Source: Serratia sp. AKBS12 (GTDB taxonomy: Bacteria; Pseudomonadota; Gammaproteobacteria; Enterobacterales; Enterobacteriaceae). Taken from it: a stretch of DNA of 64,000 nucleotides. How positions within the stretch are numbered: position 1 is the first letter of the stretch; every line of letters begins with the position of its first letter. The notes under the pieces were generated by a model. That model had not been told where the DNA came from. It saw nothing but the letters and a program-made list of their open reading frames with translations, and searched no databases. The DNA is taken from positions 744,001 to 808,000 of the forward strand of contig NZ_JANUSB010000015.1 in NCBI RefSeq assembly GCF_024793895.1, in the 5' to 3' direction. Shown in pieces: positions 20,518 to 29,460 of this stretch. A program made the translations under genes and the position numbers.

Positions 20518-21972
20518 TTAATCAATCACGATATTCCGCTGGTAGATCAATAGGCTTTTTTCATTAACGGCAATCACCCTGACGGGATCGCCATAATGGC
20601 TTTTAATCAACTCTGCCATCTCCGGGCTATCCGCGATAAAAAAGTCGCCGCCGCGTGTATACCACCGTTCGTGAGACAACCATCTGCTGGCGGAAATTTT
20701 ACGCGTATTTTGGTCTATCTCGACCGGCGCAATGGAAATATCACCGTCAATAGACACCGATGAAGCATACCAAAAAGTAGCATAGCCTCGTTGCAGGTGG
20801 TTATTTCTGATCGCATCTTTCAACTGATTGACAATTTCGACCGGATTGCTGCGCACGGGCTCAACCCGCCAGCTTCCTGCGGCGGCAATAATAAACACCG
20901 CCGTCAGCAAATATGACAACTTTGCGTTCATCTCGATGTTTCTGGCAATAAAGATGGCGCCAAAAATAAATACCGGCACCAAATAACGCACGGCAAAAAC
21001 GTCGATGGGTCTGTTGCTGGTCAGATAGGCCGGGATCATGATCAATGCTGCCAGCCCCAGGGCGATATCCAACGGGGAAAGGCGCTTGATTTTCTTTGCG
21101 ACCAGCGCAAGGTTCAGGAAAAAAAGCAGCATGCCAAACAGATTTATCAGGTAAAACACGGCTTGCTTGCTGGCCGGCGACTTGCCAAAGATATCCGCAT
21201 TGAAATAGAGAATTATCCCCTTGGTGAACAGGTACAGGTTGTTGCCGATATCATCAAAATTGACGAAGGTGGGCGAGGGAATGCCGGGGAGATAAAATCC
21301 GCCCAGCGCATCAAACCCGGCAGCAATCATTTTGGCCAGCAGATAGGACAGGATCGCCATGGCCACGACGCCAGCATGCTTCGCTGATTTTCGCTGGTAT
21401 GCCGCATAGCCGTAGGATAAACACAGTGGCACGACCGCCAGATAGCTGCTGATATCGTCGCTGAACAGGGTAACGGCAAGCAACGCGACCAACGCGGCCA
21501 GACAGCCGACGCCACCGCGATTGGCATATCTGTCGGCCAGCATAAAGCAACCGAGTATGTAGATATACGTTCCGATATGTATCACTGGCATCAGGGTGTT
21601 TAATGCGGCAAATGCGCCAGGGGCGGCGAAGCCGATAACGATCGGCCACAGATTTTTTTTGCCGTCTTTTACCGCTAGGTAAATTGCAAACACGCTCAAT
21701 ATTGCCAGCATTATTGATGGCAACAGCGAGGATTGCCAGCCACCATAGCCTGCCAGCAGCGTGGCTGTCGCATACCAGATGAGATCGGTAAAATAAAACG
21801 AAACGGTAGACAGACTCCAGCCACGGAGCAGAATATTGCCGGCGGCCAGATCCCGCCCCTCTAACAGACCAGACGCACCATCGGAGCTGGCAATAATCCC
21901 GCTGGTAATTTGCAGGTATATAAAGCAAAGCAGCACAAACAACGCGAGATACAATGCAGGCTTTTTAATCAT
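20518..21972 (-). CDS. GtrC-like polytopic glycosyltransferase
   Basis: The 484-residue protein has about ten or more hydrophobic helices and an N-terminal loop between the first two helices containing ASSDGASGLLEGRDLAAGN. This layout fits the serotype-specific (GtrC/Gtr-type) glycosyltransferases that move a sugar from undecaprenyl phosphate onto a surface glycan in the periplasm. Its ATG shares one base with the gtrB stop, so it is the third gene of a gtrA-gtrB-gtrC operon. Acceptor and sugar cannot be read from the sequence; O-antigen is the usual target. Base composition appears more AT-rich than in the fli genes. Confidence 0.72.
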   Translation of the reverse strand: MIKKPALYLALFVLLCFIYLQITSGIIASSDGASGLLEGRDLAAGNILLRGWSLSTVSFYFTDLIWYATATLLAGYGGWQSSLLPSIMLAILSVFAIYLAVKDGKKNLWPIVIGFAAPGAFAALNTLMPVIHIGTYIYILGCFMLADRYANRGGVGCLAALVALLAVTLFSDDISSYLAVVPLCLSYGYAAYQRKSAKHAGVVAMAILSYLLAKMIAAGFDALGGFYLPGIPSPTFVNFDDIGNNLYLFTKGIILYFNADIFGKSPASKQAVFYLINLFGMLLFFLNLALVAKKIKRLSPLDIALGLAALIMIPAYLTSNRPIDVFAVRYLVPVFIFGAIFIARNIEMNAKLSYLLTAVFIIAAAGSWRVEPVRSNPVEIVNQLKDAIRNNHLQRGYATFWYASSVSIDGDISIAPVEIDQNTRKISASRWLSHERWYTRGGDFFIADSPEMAELIKSHYGDPVRVIAVNEKSLLIYQRNIVID

Positions 21973-22901
21973 TATGATTTTTCTTCCTTAAAATTTTTCT
22001 TTATATATCTGGGCCTTTTTTTTGCTTCGGTGTAAATCCTGCCGATATATTCGCCCAGTATGCCGATGCCTATCAGCTGAACGCCGCCGAGGAACAGAAT
22101 TGATATCAATAATGAGGGGTAGCCGCGCACCGGATTACCAAAGGCCAGGGTATCGAGTATCATCCATGCGCCGTAAAAAAAAGAGATGCCGGCGATGACA
22201 AAGCCGATATAAGACCAGATGCGCAATGGAAAGGTCGAAAATGAGGTTATTCCTTCCAGCGCCAGATTCCACAGTTTCCAACCGTTAAATTTGCTGGCGC
22301 CGGCAATGCGAGCGTCGCGGGTGTATTCAACAATGGCAATCTTGCCGCCCACCCAGGATAAGACGCCTTTCATAAATAAGTTGCGCTCTGGCAACTGCTT
22401 TATATTGTCCACCGTTTCGCGCGACATCAGTCGAAAATCACCGACGTTTTCTTCTATTTTGGGGGTGCTTATTCTATTGTGCAGTCGATAAAACCATTCC
22501 GCCGTTTTCCGTTTCATTCGGCCATCGCAGGATCGATCGCTCCGCTTTGCCAATACCACGTCTGCGCCGCGTTGCCATTTTTCCAGCAATAAGGGAATAA
22601 CGTCGAGCGGGTCTTGCAGATCGACGTCAATAGGGATGATGACCTCGCCGCAAGCCGCTTCCAGGCCGGCGAACAGCGCCGCCTCTTTGCCAAAGTTTCT
22701 GGTAAAGGAAATGATTTTCACCAGGGGATCGTCGGCGGCAAGACCGGCAATGAGGGTTTCGGTAGCATCTGTGCTGCCATCATTAATAAAAATGATTTCT
22801 ACCGGTTGCCGGCTCAACGCTGTATGAGTCCGTACCGAACGATAGAATATAGGTACCGCTTCCTGCTCATTGAATACTGGTACTACCAGAGATATTTTCA
22901 T
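21972..22901 (-). CDS. gtrB: GtrB-like bactoprenol glycosyltransferase
   Basis: The start at 22901 ([20 protein letters not shown]) is used rather than the upstream in-frame codon, since it gives the family N-terminus and a 4-base ATGA overlap with gtrA. The 309-residue protein is a GT2 enzyme: the nucleotide-sugar pocket has the acidic pair in [13 protein letters not shown], and two C-terminal transmembrane helices cover roughly 225-290. Such enzymes load a sugar onto undecaprenyl phosphate at the cytoplasmic face of the inner membrane. Confidence 0.88.
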   Translation of the reverse strand: MKISLVVPVFNEQEAVPIFYRSVRTHTALSRQPVEIIFINDGSTDATETLIAGLAADDPLVKIISFTRNFGKEAALFAGLEAACGEVIIPIDVDLQDPLDVIPLLLEKWQRGADVVLAKRSDRSCDGRMKRKTAEWFYRLHNRISTPKIEENVGDFRLMSRETVDNIKQLPERNLFMKGVLSWVGGKIAIVEYTRDARIAGASKFNGWKLWNLALEGITSFSTFPLRIWSYIGFVIAGISFFYGAWMILDTLAFGNPVRGYPSLLISILFLGGVQLIGIGILGEYIGRIYTEAKKRPRYIKKNFKEEKS

Positions 22902-23260
22902 TTTCTTTCCTTGAAAACGATATGTTTGGCATAGATATAGCCGCAAAACAGACTGATGCCAGAAAATGCAATAAGCGTTACCCATGGGGTAATGGTGAGT
23001 CTATCGGCGACGGCCCCGGTAGCGATGCTCAGCAAACCCATAAAGGCGACGTACATGACATATCTGGCGGTGGTCGCCGTAGCGTTAAACGTCAGCGTGC
23101 TATTGGCGAAAAACGAAAAGGTCACCGCCACGCAAAAAGCCACAAAATTACTCAGAGCCTGATCGGCCTTGACCAAGCTGAGCATGGCAAAAAATATTGC
23201 CCAATGTATTGCCGTGTTAACCACGCCGATGGCGACATACTTGAAAAAGGACTTGTCCAT
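22898..23260 (-). CDS. gtrA: GtrA-like flippase
   Basis: The start at 23260 ([20 protein letters not shown]) follows AGGGGTAAT and gives 120 residues, the usual GtrA length. Four hydrophobic helices are visible, with the family pattern [24 protein letters not shown]. GtrA proteins are thought to flip undecaprenyl-phosphate-linked sugar to the periplasm for GtrC. It is the first gene of the cassette and overlaps gtrB by 4 bases. Confidence 0.88.
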   Translation of the reverse strand: MDKSFFKYVAIGVVNTAIHWAIFFAMLSLVKADQALSNFVAFCVAVTFSFFANSTLTFNATATTARYVMYVAFMGLLSIATGAVADRLTITPWVTLIAFSGISLFCGYIYAKHIVFKERK

Positions 23261-23289
23261 AAGATTACCCCTAAAGACTCCAGGGGCAG

Positions 23290-23317
23290 ATCCTACCACC
23301 TGCCCGGGTTATGGCAA
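23290..23317 (-). promoter_or_regulatory. Possible sigma-70 promoter of the gtr cassette
   Basis: Read on the - strand: TTGCCA (23317-23312), 16 bases, TAGGAT (23295-23290), about 30 bases before the gtrA ATG. Five of six -35 bases and four of six -10 bases match the consensus. A GGGCAG/CTGCCC hairpin (23284-23289 with 23300-23305) overlaps the -10. This is a weak prediction from sequence alone. Confidence 0.35.
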
Positions 23318-23516
23318 CAATGGCCAATGCTTTTGCTGCCATGCTGTTGCCCGCGCATCCGTTTACCCGGCAAATCGGGATCGTTGGTGTAATGCGGGGC
23401 GAGCTGGATGAGGCAGGCACCCCTGCGCACGCGTTACGCCAGCCAGCCCCGCCGCGTATGAGATTCACACTGGCCAACATCGCGGTTAATCGCCATGACG
23501 CGCTGGCGGTGGCGGC

Positions 23517-24332
23517 TTATTCGGGGCGCTGATGGCCGCGAATGGCGGTAGGGACAAAGCCAAAGCGTTTGCGAAAACGTTCGGCAAAGCGGGAAGAACT
23601 TTCATAGCCGACGTGTTGTGCAATGAGCGAAATCGGCCAGTCGGTGGATTGCAACAATGCCAGTGCGCTGTTCATGCGCACGTCAATCATCAAATTGCGC
23701 AGCGCGGTATTTTCTGCCGACAGCTTGCGCCGCAGCATGACTTCACTCATCGACAGACTCTCGGCGACTTTGGCGGCGGTCCATATACTGTGTGGATCGG
23801 TTGCCAGGCAACGGCGTACGCGCTGGGTCAGATCCTTCACCTCATTGTGCACGAACTTGATGCCAAACTGCGTCAGCCATAACAGGATCTCCAGCACTTT
23901 ATGCCGGGTGATCGCCAGCGGAAAGCTGTTGTTCAGCGCCAGTGCCAGATGGGTGGTTTCAAAACTGTGGATAAAGCCGCAGGGGAGATTGCGCAGTGTT
24001 TGCACGCCGGCGAAGGCATGGTCCGACATCGCAGGGCCGGGCGGTCTGGTGGCAGCGAACAGTAACGGATCGCAGGTCAGCAACTGGCAGCTGAATACGC
24101 CATCATCCGAAAGGCCATTAATGATATCAACGGTTTGGCCTCCGTCTATCATCATCAGCTCCCCAGGGTACGCCACCAGTTCCTGCTGTTGCCAGCGGAT
24201 GCGCTTGTGGCCTTGTTGGATCAGATATAGATGCGGTTGCTCGAAATATACCGAAGAAAATAATAATTCAGTATGCTGAATAAGGTGCGCTGAAGCGCCA
24301 ATTCCAGGGCAAAGATTAATTGTACGTTCCAT
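23517..24332 (-). CDS. AraC-family transcription regulator
   Basis: The 271-residue protein has an N-terminal sensor part of about 160 residues with no recognised ligand motif. The C-terminal AraC/XylS double helix-turn-helix covers about residues 170-270: WTAAKVAESLSMSEVMLRRKL, then RMNSALALLQSTDWPISLIAQHVGYESSSRFAERFRKRFG in part. The last part is the classic second-HTH signature. It lies upstream of, and in line with, the gtr cassette with 256 bases between. Its target is unknown; it could control gtr, itself or genes elsewhere. Confidence 0.85.
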   Translation of the reverse strand: MERTINLCPGIGASAHLIQHTELLFSSVYFEQPHLYLIQQGHKRIRWQQQELVAYPGELMMIDGGQTVDIINGLSDDGVFSCQLLTCDPLLFAATRPPGPAMSDHAFAGVQTLRNLPCGFIHSFETTHLALALNNSFPLAITRHKVLEILLWLTQFGIKFVHNEVKDLTQRVRRCLATDPHSIWTAAKVAESLSMSEVMLRRKLSAENTALRNLMIDVRMNSALALLQSTDWPISLIAQHVGYESSSRFAERFRKRFGFVPTAIRGHQRPE

Positions 24333-24622
24333 CGATATTCGTTTCGCTGCCAGTCTCTAAGAATATCTTTACGCGTTGCGGTGCGTTGGAGCAACTGTTT
24401 TCCATGCGTTGGGCAGTACAACGCCATGTGTCAATGGTCAAAAATCAATTTCCTGCTGAACAGAAAACGTCCGTGTTGAAGTAATAAATATCCATAATAT
24501 ATATGCCAATACGCGCATCGCGATAATTACGCGGTGGGGAATAATTCAAACGCTAATGATATAAACCCCTTTAGGGTGATTGTGTCGCTACCCAATCCAT
24601 TAGCCCCCTTGAGGGAGGACCA
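24333..24622. other. AT-rich gap between fliT and the araC-type gene
   Basis: This 290-base gap follows fliT and precedes the AraC-family gene on the same strand. It is clearly more AT-rich than its flanks (for example around 24480-24560) and should hold the regulator's promoter. Short imperfect pairings near 24565-24615 (ACCC/GGGT types) may help end the fliDST transcript, but none is convincing. I found no gene in it. Confidence 0.4.
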
Positions 24623-24991
24623 TCAGCGGATCTGCGGCTCGCCTAACAGCAATGCGCGATCGTGAAATTGCCCGTAAGTGCTGTTAACGACATTTTGCCG
24701 CGTCGACTGGCCGATCAATTCACGTAGTTCGTCCATCCGCGCCTGTAGCAAGGCGCGCAATTGCGTTTCGTTGTCCAGGATCTGCTGCAATTTATTGCGC
24801 AGCAGTTCTTGCAAGGCGAGTGACGATTCCATCACGCCGGCGAAGTCGGCGGTTTTTTCCACCGAGGTCACATAGGTCAATTCCAGTTCCACCAACTGAT
24901 CCCAGTGACCGGTTTTAGCCAGAGCGATCATTTGGCTGCTCAGGGTATATATTTGCTGATAGGCGGATAGCAGTTGCTGTTGACGTTCCAT
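24623..24991 (-). CDS. fliT: FliT, FliD export chaperone
   Basis: The 122-residue protein (E. coli 121) is all-helical and starts [21 protein letters not shown], with the FliT pattern [23 protein letters not shown]. FliT holds the filament cap protein FliD before export, and in enterics also binds FlhDC to damp class 2 transcription. Its ATG shares one base with the fliS stop, giving the normal fliDST operon. Confidence 0.95.
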   Translation of the reverse strand: MERQQQLLSAYQQIYTLSSQMIALAKTGHWDQLVELELTYVTSVEKTADFAGVMESSLALQELLRNKLQQILDNETQLRALLQARMDELRELIGQSTRQNVVNSTYGQFHDRALLLGEPQIR

Positions 24992-25401
24992 TAAACGGCG
25001 TCCTGAGAAGGTTGATAGTTGGGGCCAATCTGGCGCCAGGCGTCGGCAATATTGTCCAGCAGCTTGACCACCTCTTCAATAAGCTGTGGATCGTTATGCA
25101 GATTAGCCTGTAACAATCGACGTTTCATATAGTCATACAGCGCGGCAAGATTATCCGCTACCTCGCCGCCCCGCTGGTGATCGAGACTGTTTTTCAGACC
25201 ATTGTCGATAATATTGATTGCCTTGGATATCGCCTGACCCTTGCCGGCAATATCGCCCTGATCCATCAGAATTCGTGCGCGAGACAGGGCGCTCTGCGCC
25301 CCGTCGAATAGCATTACGATTAACTGATGCGGGCTGGCACTCATTACGCCACTTTCCAGACTGACCTGTGCGTAGGCCTGCGTTCCGCTACGGTTGTACA
25401 T
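24991..25401 (-). CDS. fliS: FliS, flagellin export chaperone
   Basis: The 136-residue helical protein matches the E. coli length. It starts [35 protein letters not shown] and continues with [28 protein letters not shown], the conserved FliS core. FliS binds the C-terminus of flagellin and prevents premature assembly in the cytoplasm. It lies 26 bases after fliD. Confidence 0.97.
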   Translation of the reverse strand: MYNRSGTQAYAQVSLESGVMSASPHQLIVMLFDGAQSALSRARILMDQGDIAGKGQAISKAINIIDNGLKNSLDHQRGGEVADNLAALYDYMKRRLLQANLHNDPQLIEEVVKLLDNIADAWRQIGPNYQPSQDAV

Positions 25402-25427
25402 GCTGTTTTTACCTGGTGAAAATCTAT

Positions 25428-26831
25428 TTATTTGGATGAGAACTGTTGGGTTAAATACGTACTGGTGCCATTCAGTTTCGACATCATGGTATCGAGCTGA
25501 ACGAACTGTTGTTTATACCGATCGATGGTGTCCTGAATACTTTCCGTCACGCGGGTAATTTGCGTATTCAACCGATCGAGATTGCTGTTAATGCTTTTGG
25601 TCGAGTTTTCTATTACGCCGCCGGCTTTGATATAAGTCTGAATTTCATTATGGATCTCGGTGGCCATACCGGTGTCTTTACCGTTGCCGGCAAAGAAATT
25701 TGCTACCTGCTCCGGCTTTTCATCCACCGCTTTTTTCAGCTTTTCATCATCGACTTCCAGTTTGCCGGTTTTGACGTTGGTGGTAATACCCAGGTTGCCA
25801 AGGCCTTTTAATTCCGGGTTATCCTGCGCCGCGCTTAACGCGCTTTTAATCGAAGACTGCACGCCACGCAGGGTGTTGTCGCCCAGCAACGCACCGTTTT
25901 TTGCCGATTGTTCTTCACCACTTTTTACCGGGGTGTATTTGCTGAGTGAGGTAAAGGTATCCAGCAGCGAGTTATAGCTGTCGACCCAGGCTTTGATTTT
26001 TTCGGTGGAGCCGTTTTTATCGGTGCCGATCACCAGATTTTGCGGTTCGCCGGGTTTGGTGGTGGTTTTCAGATCCAGCGTAACGCCCTGCAACGCATCG
26101 GCGATCGAATTAGTGCTGCGCTTGATTTTGGTGCCGTTGACGGTGATTTCAGCGTCCTGGCCGGCCACCGTCTCTTTCATCGCGCCGGTGCCGCTGGCGG
26201 AGTCGTAATTGAGAATGCCGCCGAGCTTGGCGTCGTTGTTGACCGTCAGGCTTACCTTATTGTTGGCACCGGTGGTGGTAGAGCTGATGGCCAGTTTGTA
26301 CTCGTTGTCGCCAACGCGCATAATGCTGGCATTGACGCCGGCTTTGGCACCGTTGATTGCATCACGCATTTCGACCAGCGAGGTTTGATCGTCACCGAGC
26401 GGTATATTCACCTGTTTTGGTGGGTGGCCGGCGGTGATCGAAATCGAGCGATCGGCGGCACCGCTGCTACCGAGCGGGCTGGTCTGATCGGCAATGCTGG
26501 CCTGGGTGGTCAGCGTTTGCGGCTGTGCCAGTTTGTCGACGGTAATGGTGTAGTTGCCCGGTACCGTTTTGGCGTTGGTGGTGACGCCGAACTGGTCGTG
26601 TGCGCTTGCCGTGGTGTTGTTGAAAAACTCTGGTTTGGCCAGGTCCTTGCTCAGATTGTCAAACTTCTCCAGTGCACCCTTTAACGTGCCGTAGGCCGTC
26701 AGTTTGGCGTTGTAGCTGGTCTGTTGGCTGGTATACGGCGTCAGGCGCTGCTGTTCCGCTTTGCTCAGCTTGTCCAGCAGGCCGTTGAGGTCAAGTCCTG
26801 AGCCGATGCCTAATGAACTGATCGATGCCAT
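25428..26831 (-). CDS. fliD: FliD, filament cap protein (HAP2)
   Basis: The start at 26831 (MASISSLGIGSGLDLNGLLDKL) matches the family; the in-frame codon at 26852 is too early. The 467-residue protein (E. coli 468) ends with the helical region QITRVTESIQDTIDRYKQQF and LDTMMSKLNGTSTYLTQQF. FliD caps the filament tip and inserts flagellin subunits. An excellent sigma-28 promoter lies 43 bases upstream, consistent with class 3 expression. Confidence 0.98.
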   Translation of the reverse strand: MASISSLGIGSGLDLNGLLDKLSKAEQQRLTPYTSQQTSYNAKLTAYGTLKGALEKFDNLSKDLAKPEFFNNTTASAHDQFGVTTNAKTVPGNYTITVDKLAQPQTLTTQASIADQTSPLGSSGAADRSISITAGHPPKQVNIPLGDDQTSLVEMRDAINGAKAGVNASIMRVGDNEYKLAISSTTTGANNKVSLTVNNDAKLGGILNYDSASGTGAMKETVAGQDAEITVNGTKIKRSTNSIADALQGVTLDLKTTTKPGEPQNLVIGTDKNGSTEKIKAWVDSYNSLLDTFTSLSKYTPVKSGEEQSAKNGALLGDNTLRGVQSSIKSALSAAQDNPELKGLGNLGITTNVKTGKLEVDDEKLKKAVDEKPEQVANFFAGNGKDTGMATEIHNEIQTYIKAGGVIENSTKSINSNLDRLNTQITRVTESIQDTIDRYKQQFVQLDTMMSKLNGTSTYLTQQFSSK

Positions 26832-26873
26832 TCGTAATTCTCCTAAGGTCAATGACTTTATTCGCTTTACGCG

Positions 26874-26900
26874 TTATCGGCCAGATGAGGGAAAAGTTTA
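26874..26900 (-). promoter_or_regulatory. sigma-28 promoter of fliDST
   Basis: On the - strand TAAACTTT (26900-26893), 11 bases, GCCGATAA (26881-26874). The -10 is a perfect consensus match and the -35 differs by one base from TAAAGTTT. It points at fliD. Confidence 0.94.
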
Positions 26901-26994
26901 CGAGGAAAATCAAAAAACGATGGCGTAATAGAAGAGGGAAATCATGCGTTGTTTAGCGCATTGGCAGCGAGCAGAAAAATAAATAAAAAATTGC

Positions 26995-27021
26995 TAAAGG
27001 TTGCCGGGGCAGGGCCGATAC
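26995..27021 (+). promoter_or_regulatory. sigma-28 promoter of fliC
   Basis: TAAAGGTT (26995-27002), 11 bases, GCCGATAC (27014-27021). The match is seven of eight in each element with exact spacing. Transcription should start near 27028, leaving a leader of about 93 bases that ends in AAGGAAAGCACACT before the fliC ATG. Together with the fliD promoter it forms a back-to-back sigma-28 control region. Confidence 0.94.
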
Positions 27022-27120
27022 CTGAGGGGACGGTGGTTGACGCCGTGGGCAAATGCCCGAACCTTTTAATTGTGAATGCGAATGTCGCAACTTCGTACTG
27101 ATTCGTAAGGAAAGCACACT

Positions 27121-28389
27121 ATGGCACAAGTAATTAATACCAACAGCCTGTCGCTGATGGCGCAGAACAACCTGAACAAATCTCAGTCTTCTTTGGGTAC
27201 CGCGATTGAGCGTCTGTCTTCCGGTCTGCGTATCAACAGCGCCAAAGATGACGCTGCGGGTCAGGCGATCTCCAACCGCTTCACCGCCAACATCAAGGGG
27301 CTGACCCAGGCATCTCGTAATGCCAACGATGGTATCTCTCTGGCGCAGACCACTGAAGGCGCGCTGAACGAAGTGAATGACAACCTGCAAAATATTCGTC
27401 GTCTGACCGTTCAGTCCCAAAACGGCTCCAACTCATCCAGCGATCTGCAATCAATCCAGGACGAGATCTCCCAGCGTCTGTCTGAAATCAACCGCATCTC
27501 CGAGCAGACTGATTTCAACGGCGTTAAAGTGCTGAGCAGCGATCAGAAACTGACCATTCAGGTTGGCGCCAACGACAACGAAACCATCGATATCGAGCTG
27601 AAGGACATCAACGCCAAAACGCTGGGTCTGGAGAAGTTCAGCGTTGCCGACGCCCTGGACACCACCAAAGTGGGTACCACCGCGCTGACCGCCATTGACA
27701 AAATGGGTGCACCAACCATTGCCGCTGATACCAACACGACAACGCCAAAAACCTCTACCGACGGCAAAGTGTACTCCGACGGTACCGATTCCTACATCCA
27801 GACCGGCGCCAGCGAGTGGGTTAAAGGTACCGTAGGTGCCACCGGCGAGTTCACCTTCGACTCCGGTACCGCAGCCAACGTGGTCACCACCAAGCCTACC
27901 GGCCTGACTGAATCCACTCAGGTAAAAGTCGGCTCCACTACCGTTAGCGGTCTGAGCACCGGTGAAGAACTGCGTTCTTACACCGATCCCGCCGGCAAGG
28001 CCGGTTACGTCGTCAAAGGCAAAGATGCTGACGGTAACGACGCTTTCTTCAAGGCCTCCGTTGATGCGACCGGTAAAGTGACCAAGGGCGCACAGCAGTC
28101 TACCGAACCAAAAACTGCCGATCCGCTGGCAACTCTGGATAAGGCGCTGTCACAGGTTGATTCCCTGCGTTCTTCCCTGGGTGCGGTACAGAACCGTTTC
28201 GATTCTGTTATCAACAACCTGAACAGCACCGTGAACAACCTGTCTGCTTCCCAGTCACGTATTCAGGATGCCGATTACGCGACCGAAGTGTCTAACATGA
28301 GCCGAGCCAACATTCTGCAACAGGCGGGCACTTCGGTGCTGGCACAGGCTAACCAGTCTACCCAGAACGTGCTGTCGCTGCTGCGTTAA
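27121..28389 (+). CDS. fliC: FliC, flagellin
   Basis: The 422-residue protein has the conserved D0/D1 N-terminus (MAQVINTNSLSLMAQNNLNK, IERLSSGLRINSAKDDAAGQ) to about residue 170. The conserved C-terminus runs from about 335 (DSLRSSLGAVQNRFDSVINN, ending QNVLSLLR). The middle (about 180-330) is Thr/Gly/Ala/Asp-rich and forms the variable surface D2/D3 domains. FliC builds the filament and is the H antigen. A sigma-28 promoter precedes it and a strong terminator follows. No second flagellin or fliB methylase gene is present in the window. Confidence 0.98.
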   Translation: MAQVINTNSLSLMAQNNLNKSQSSLGTAIERLSSGLRINSAKDDAAGQAISNRFTANIKGLTQASRNANDGISLAQTTEGALNEVNDNLQNIRRLTVQSQNGSNSSSDLQSIQDEISQRLSEINRISEQTDFNGVKVLSSDQKLTIQVGANDNETIDIELKDINAKTLGLEKFSVADALDTTKVGTTALTAIDKMGAPTIAADTNTTTPKTSTDGKVYSDGTDSYIQTGASEWVKGTVGATGEFTFDSGTAANVVTTKPTGLTESTQVKVGSTTVSGLSTGEELRSYTDPAGKAGYVVKGKDADGNDAFFKASVDATGKVTKGAQQSTEPKTADPLATLDKALSQVDSLRSSLGAVQNRFDSVINNLNSTVNNLSASQSRIQDADYATEVSNMSRANILQQAGTSVLAQANQSTQNVLSLLR

Positions 28390-28420
28390 TCGACTCTCTC
28401 CGATTAATCTGTTGCAAGAG

Positions 28421-28445
28421 AACCCCGCCAGCGCGGGGTTTTTTT
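28421..28445 (+). terminator. Rho-independent terminator of fliC
   Basis: AACCCCGC (28421-28428) pairs perfectly with GCGGGGTT (28433-28440) over a CAGC loop; the T-run extends to 28445. It starts 32 bases after the fliC stop. Confidence 0.93.
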
Positions 28446-28704
28446 ATGCCTGCCTGATCCTCTGGCCGAGCGTGTCCACATCTGGCTTTGGTCGATGGTA
28501 CGGCAATGAGCGAGAGGAATCAGCGGGCAAAACGGCAGACCGACCGGGCAGCAACCTTGATACAGCTGGCGCCCCGACGGGCTATCAGCGCCAAATGGCG
28601 ACATGACGCAAATAAGGCCCGTTTTGTACGGCTGTTCTGTCGATTGGCATTGCTCCCCCTACGGATAATAGCGCTGACTCCCTTATCCGCAGGTTTTAGA
28701 CATA
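28446..28704. promoter_or_regulatory. fliA upstream region
   Basis: This 259-base gap follows the fliC terminator and precedes fliA, so it must hold the class 2 fliAZ promoter. AATGGCGACATGACGC (28594-28609) resembles the left FlhDC half-site AATGGCAGAAATAGCG. CGGCTGTTCTGTCGATT (28629-28645) resembles the right half with one inserted base. The spacer (19 bases) is longer than usual, so the site is tentative. No good sigma-28 element was seen. Confidence 0.4.
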
Positions 28705-29427
28705 GTGAGCGATCTGTATACCGCCGACGGCGTGATGGACAAACATTCTCTCTGGTTGCGTTATGTGCCGCTGGTGCGCCACGAAGCATTGCGCCTGCAG
28801 GTCAGGCTACCCGCCAGCGTGGAGCTTGACGATCTGCTGCAAGCCGGGGGAATCGGGTTGCTGAACGCGGTTGAGCGCTACGACGCCCTACAGGGGACCG
28901 CCTTCACCACCTATGCCGTGCAACGCATTCGCGGCGCCATGCTGGACGAACTGCGCAGCCGCGACTGGGTACCGCGCAGCGTACGGCGTCACGCCCGTGA
29001 CGTGGCGCAGACCATGCAACGGCTTGAGCAGCAGTTGGGACGTCCGGCCGGCGAACTGGAAGTGGCACAGGCGATGAACATTTCCCTGGAAGACTATCGC
29101 CAAATCCTGATGGATACCAACAATAGTCAGTTGTTTTCCTATGACGAATGGCGCGAAGAGCAGGGGGAAAACGCCGAGCCGCTGCTGGAAGGACATGCAG
29201 AGGCCAATCCGCTGCATCAGTTGCTGGAGCAGAACCTGCGCCAGCGGGTGATCGATGCCATCGAAGCCCTGCCGGAACGAGAAAAGCTGGTGCTGACGCT
29301 GTATTACCAGGAAGAGTTGAATCTGAAAGAGATTGGCGCGGTGCTGGAGGTAGGCGAGTCGCGCGTCAGCCAATTACACAGCCAGGCCATCAAGCGCTTG
29401 CGCGCCCGTCTGGCGAACAATGCCTGA
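28705..29427 (+). CDS. fliA: FliA, flagellar sigma-28 factor
   Basis: The GTG start at 28705 gives 240 residues (E. coli FliA, 239, also starts with GTG) and the N-terminus SDLYTADGVMDKHSLWLRYV after the initiator. Region 2 has LDDLLQAGGIGLLNAVERYD and FTTYAVQRIRGAMLDELRSR; region 4 has LPEREKLVLTLYYQEELNLK and VGESRVSQLHSQAIKRLR. FliA reads the class 3 promoters noted here for flgKL, fliC and fliD, and is held by FlgM until the hook is complete. Confidence 0.98.
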   Translation: MSDLYTADGVMDKHSLWLRYVPLVRHEALRLQVRLPASVELDDLLQAGGIGLLNAVERYDALQGTAFTTYAVQRIRGAMLDELRSRDWVPRSVRRHARDVAQTMQRLEQQLGRPAGELEVAQAMNISLEDYRQILMDTNNSQLFSYDEWREEQGENAEPLLEGHAEANPLHQLLEQNLRQRVIDAIEALPEREKLVLTLYYQEELNLKEIGAVLEVGESRVSQLHSQAIKRLRARLANNA

Positions 29428-29460
29428 TGTTTAACCCGATGTTGAGAACCGGATCGTACT

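Noticed and set aside
23311-23532. 73-codon + strand open frame between gtrA and the AraC gene
   Set aside because: No clear start signal or family similarity; it overlaps the end of the AraC gene on the other strand. Kept only as a possible scar.
20518-24332. Idea that the gtr cassette is part of a prophage
   Set aside because: No integrase, att-like direct repeats or phage structural genes are visible at either edge.
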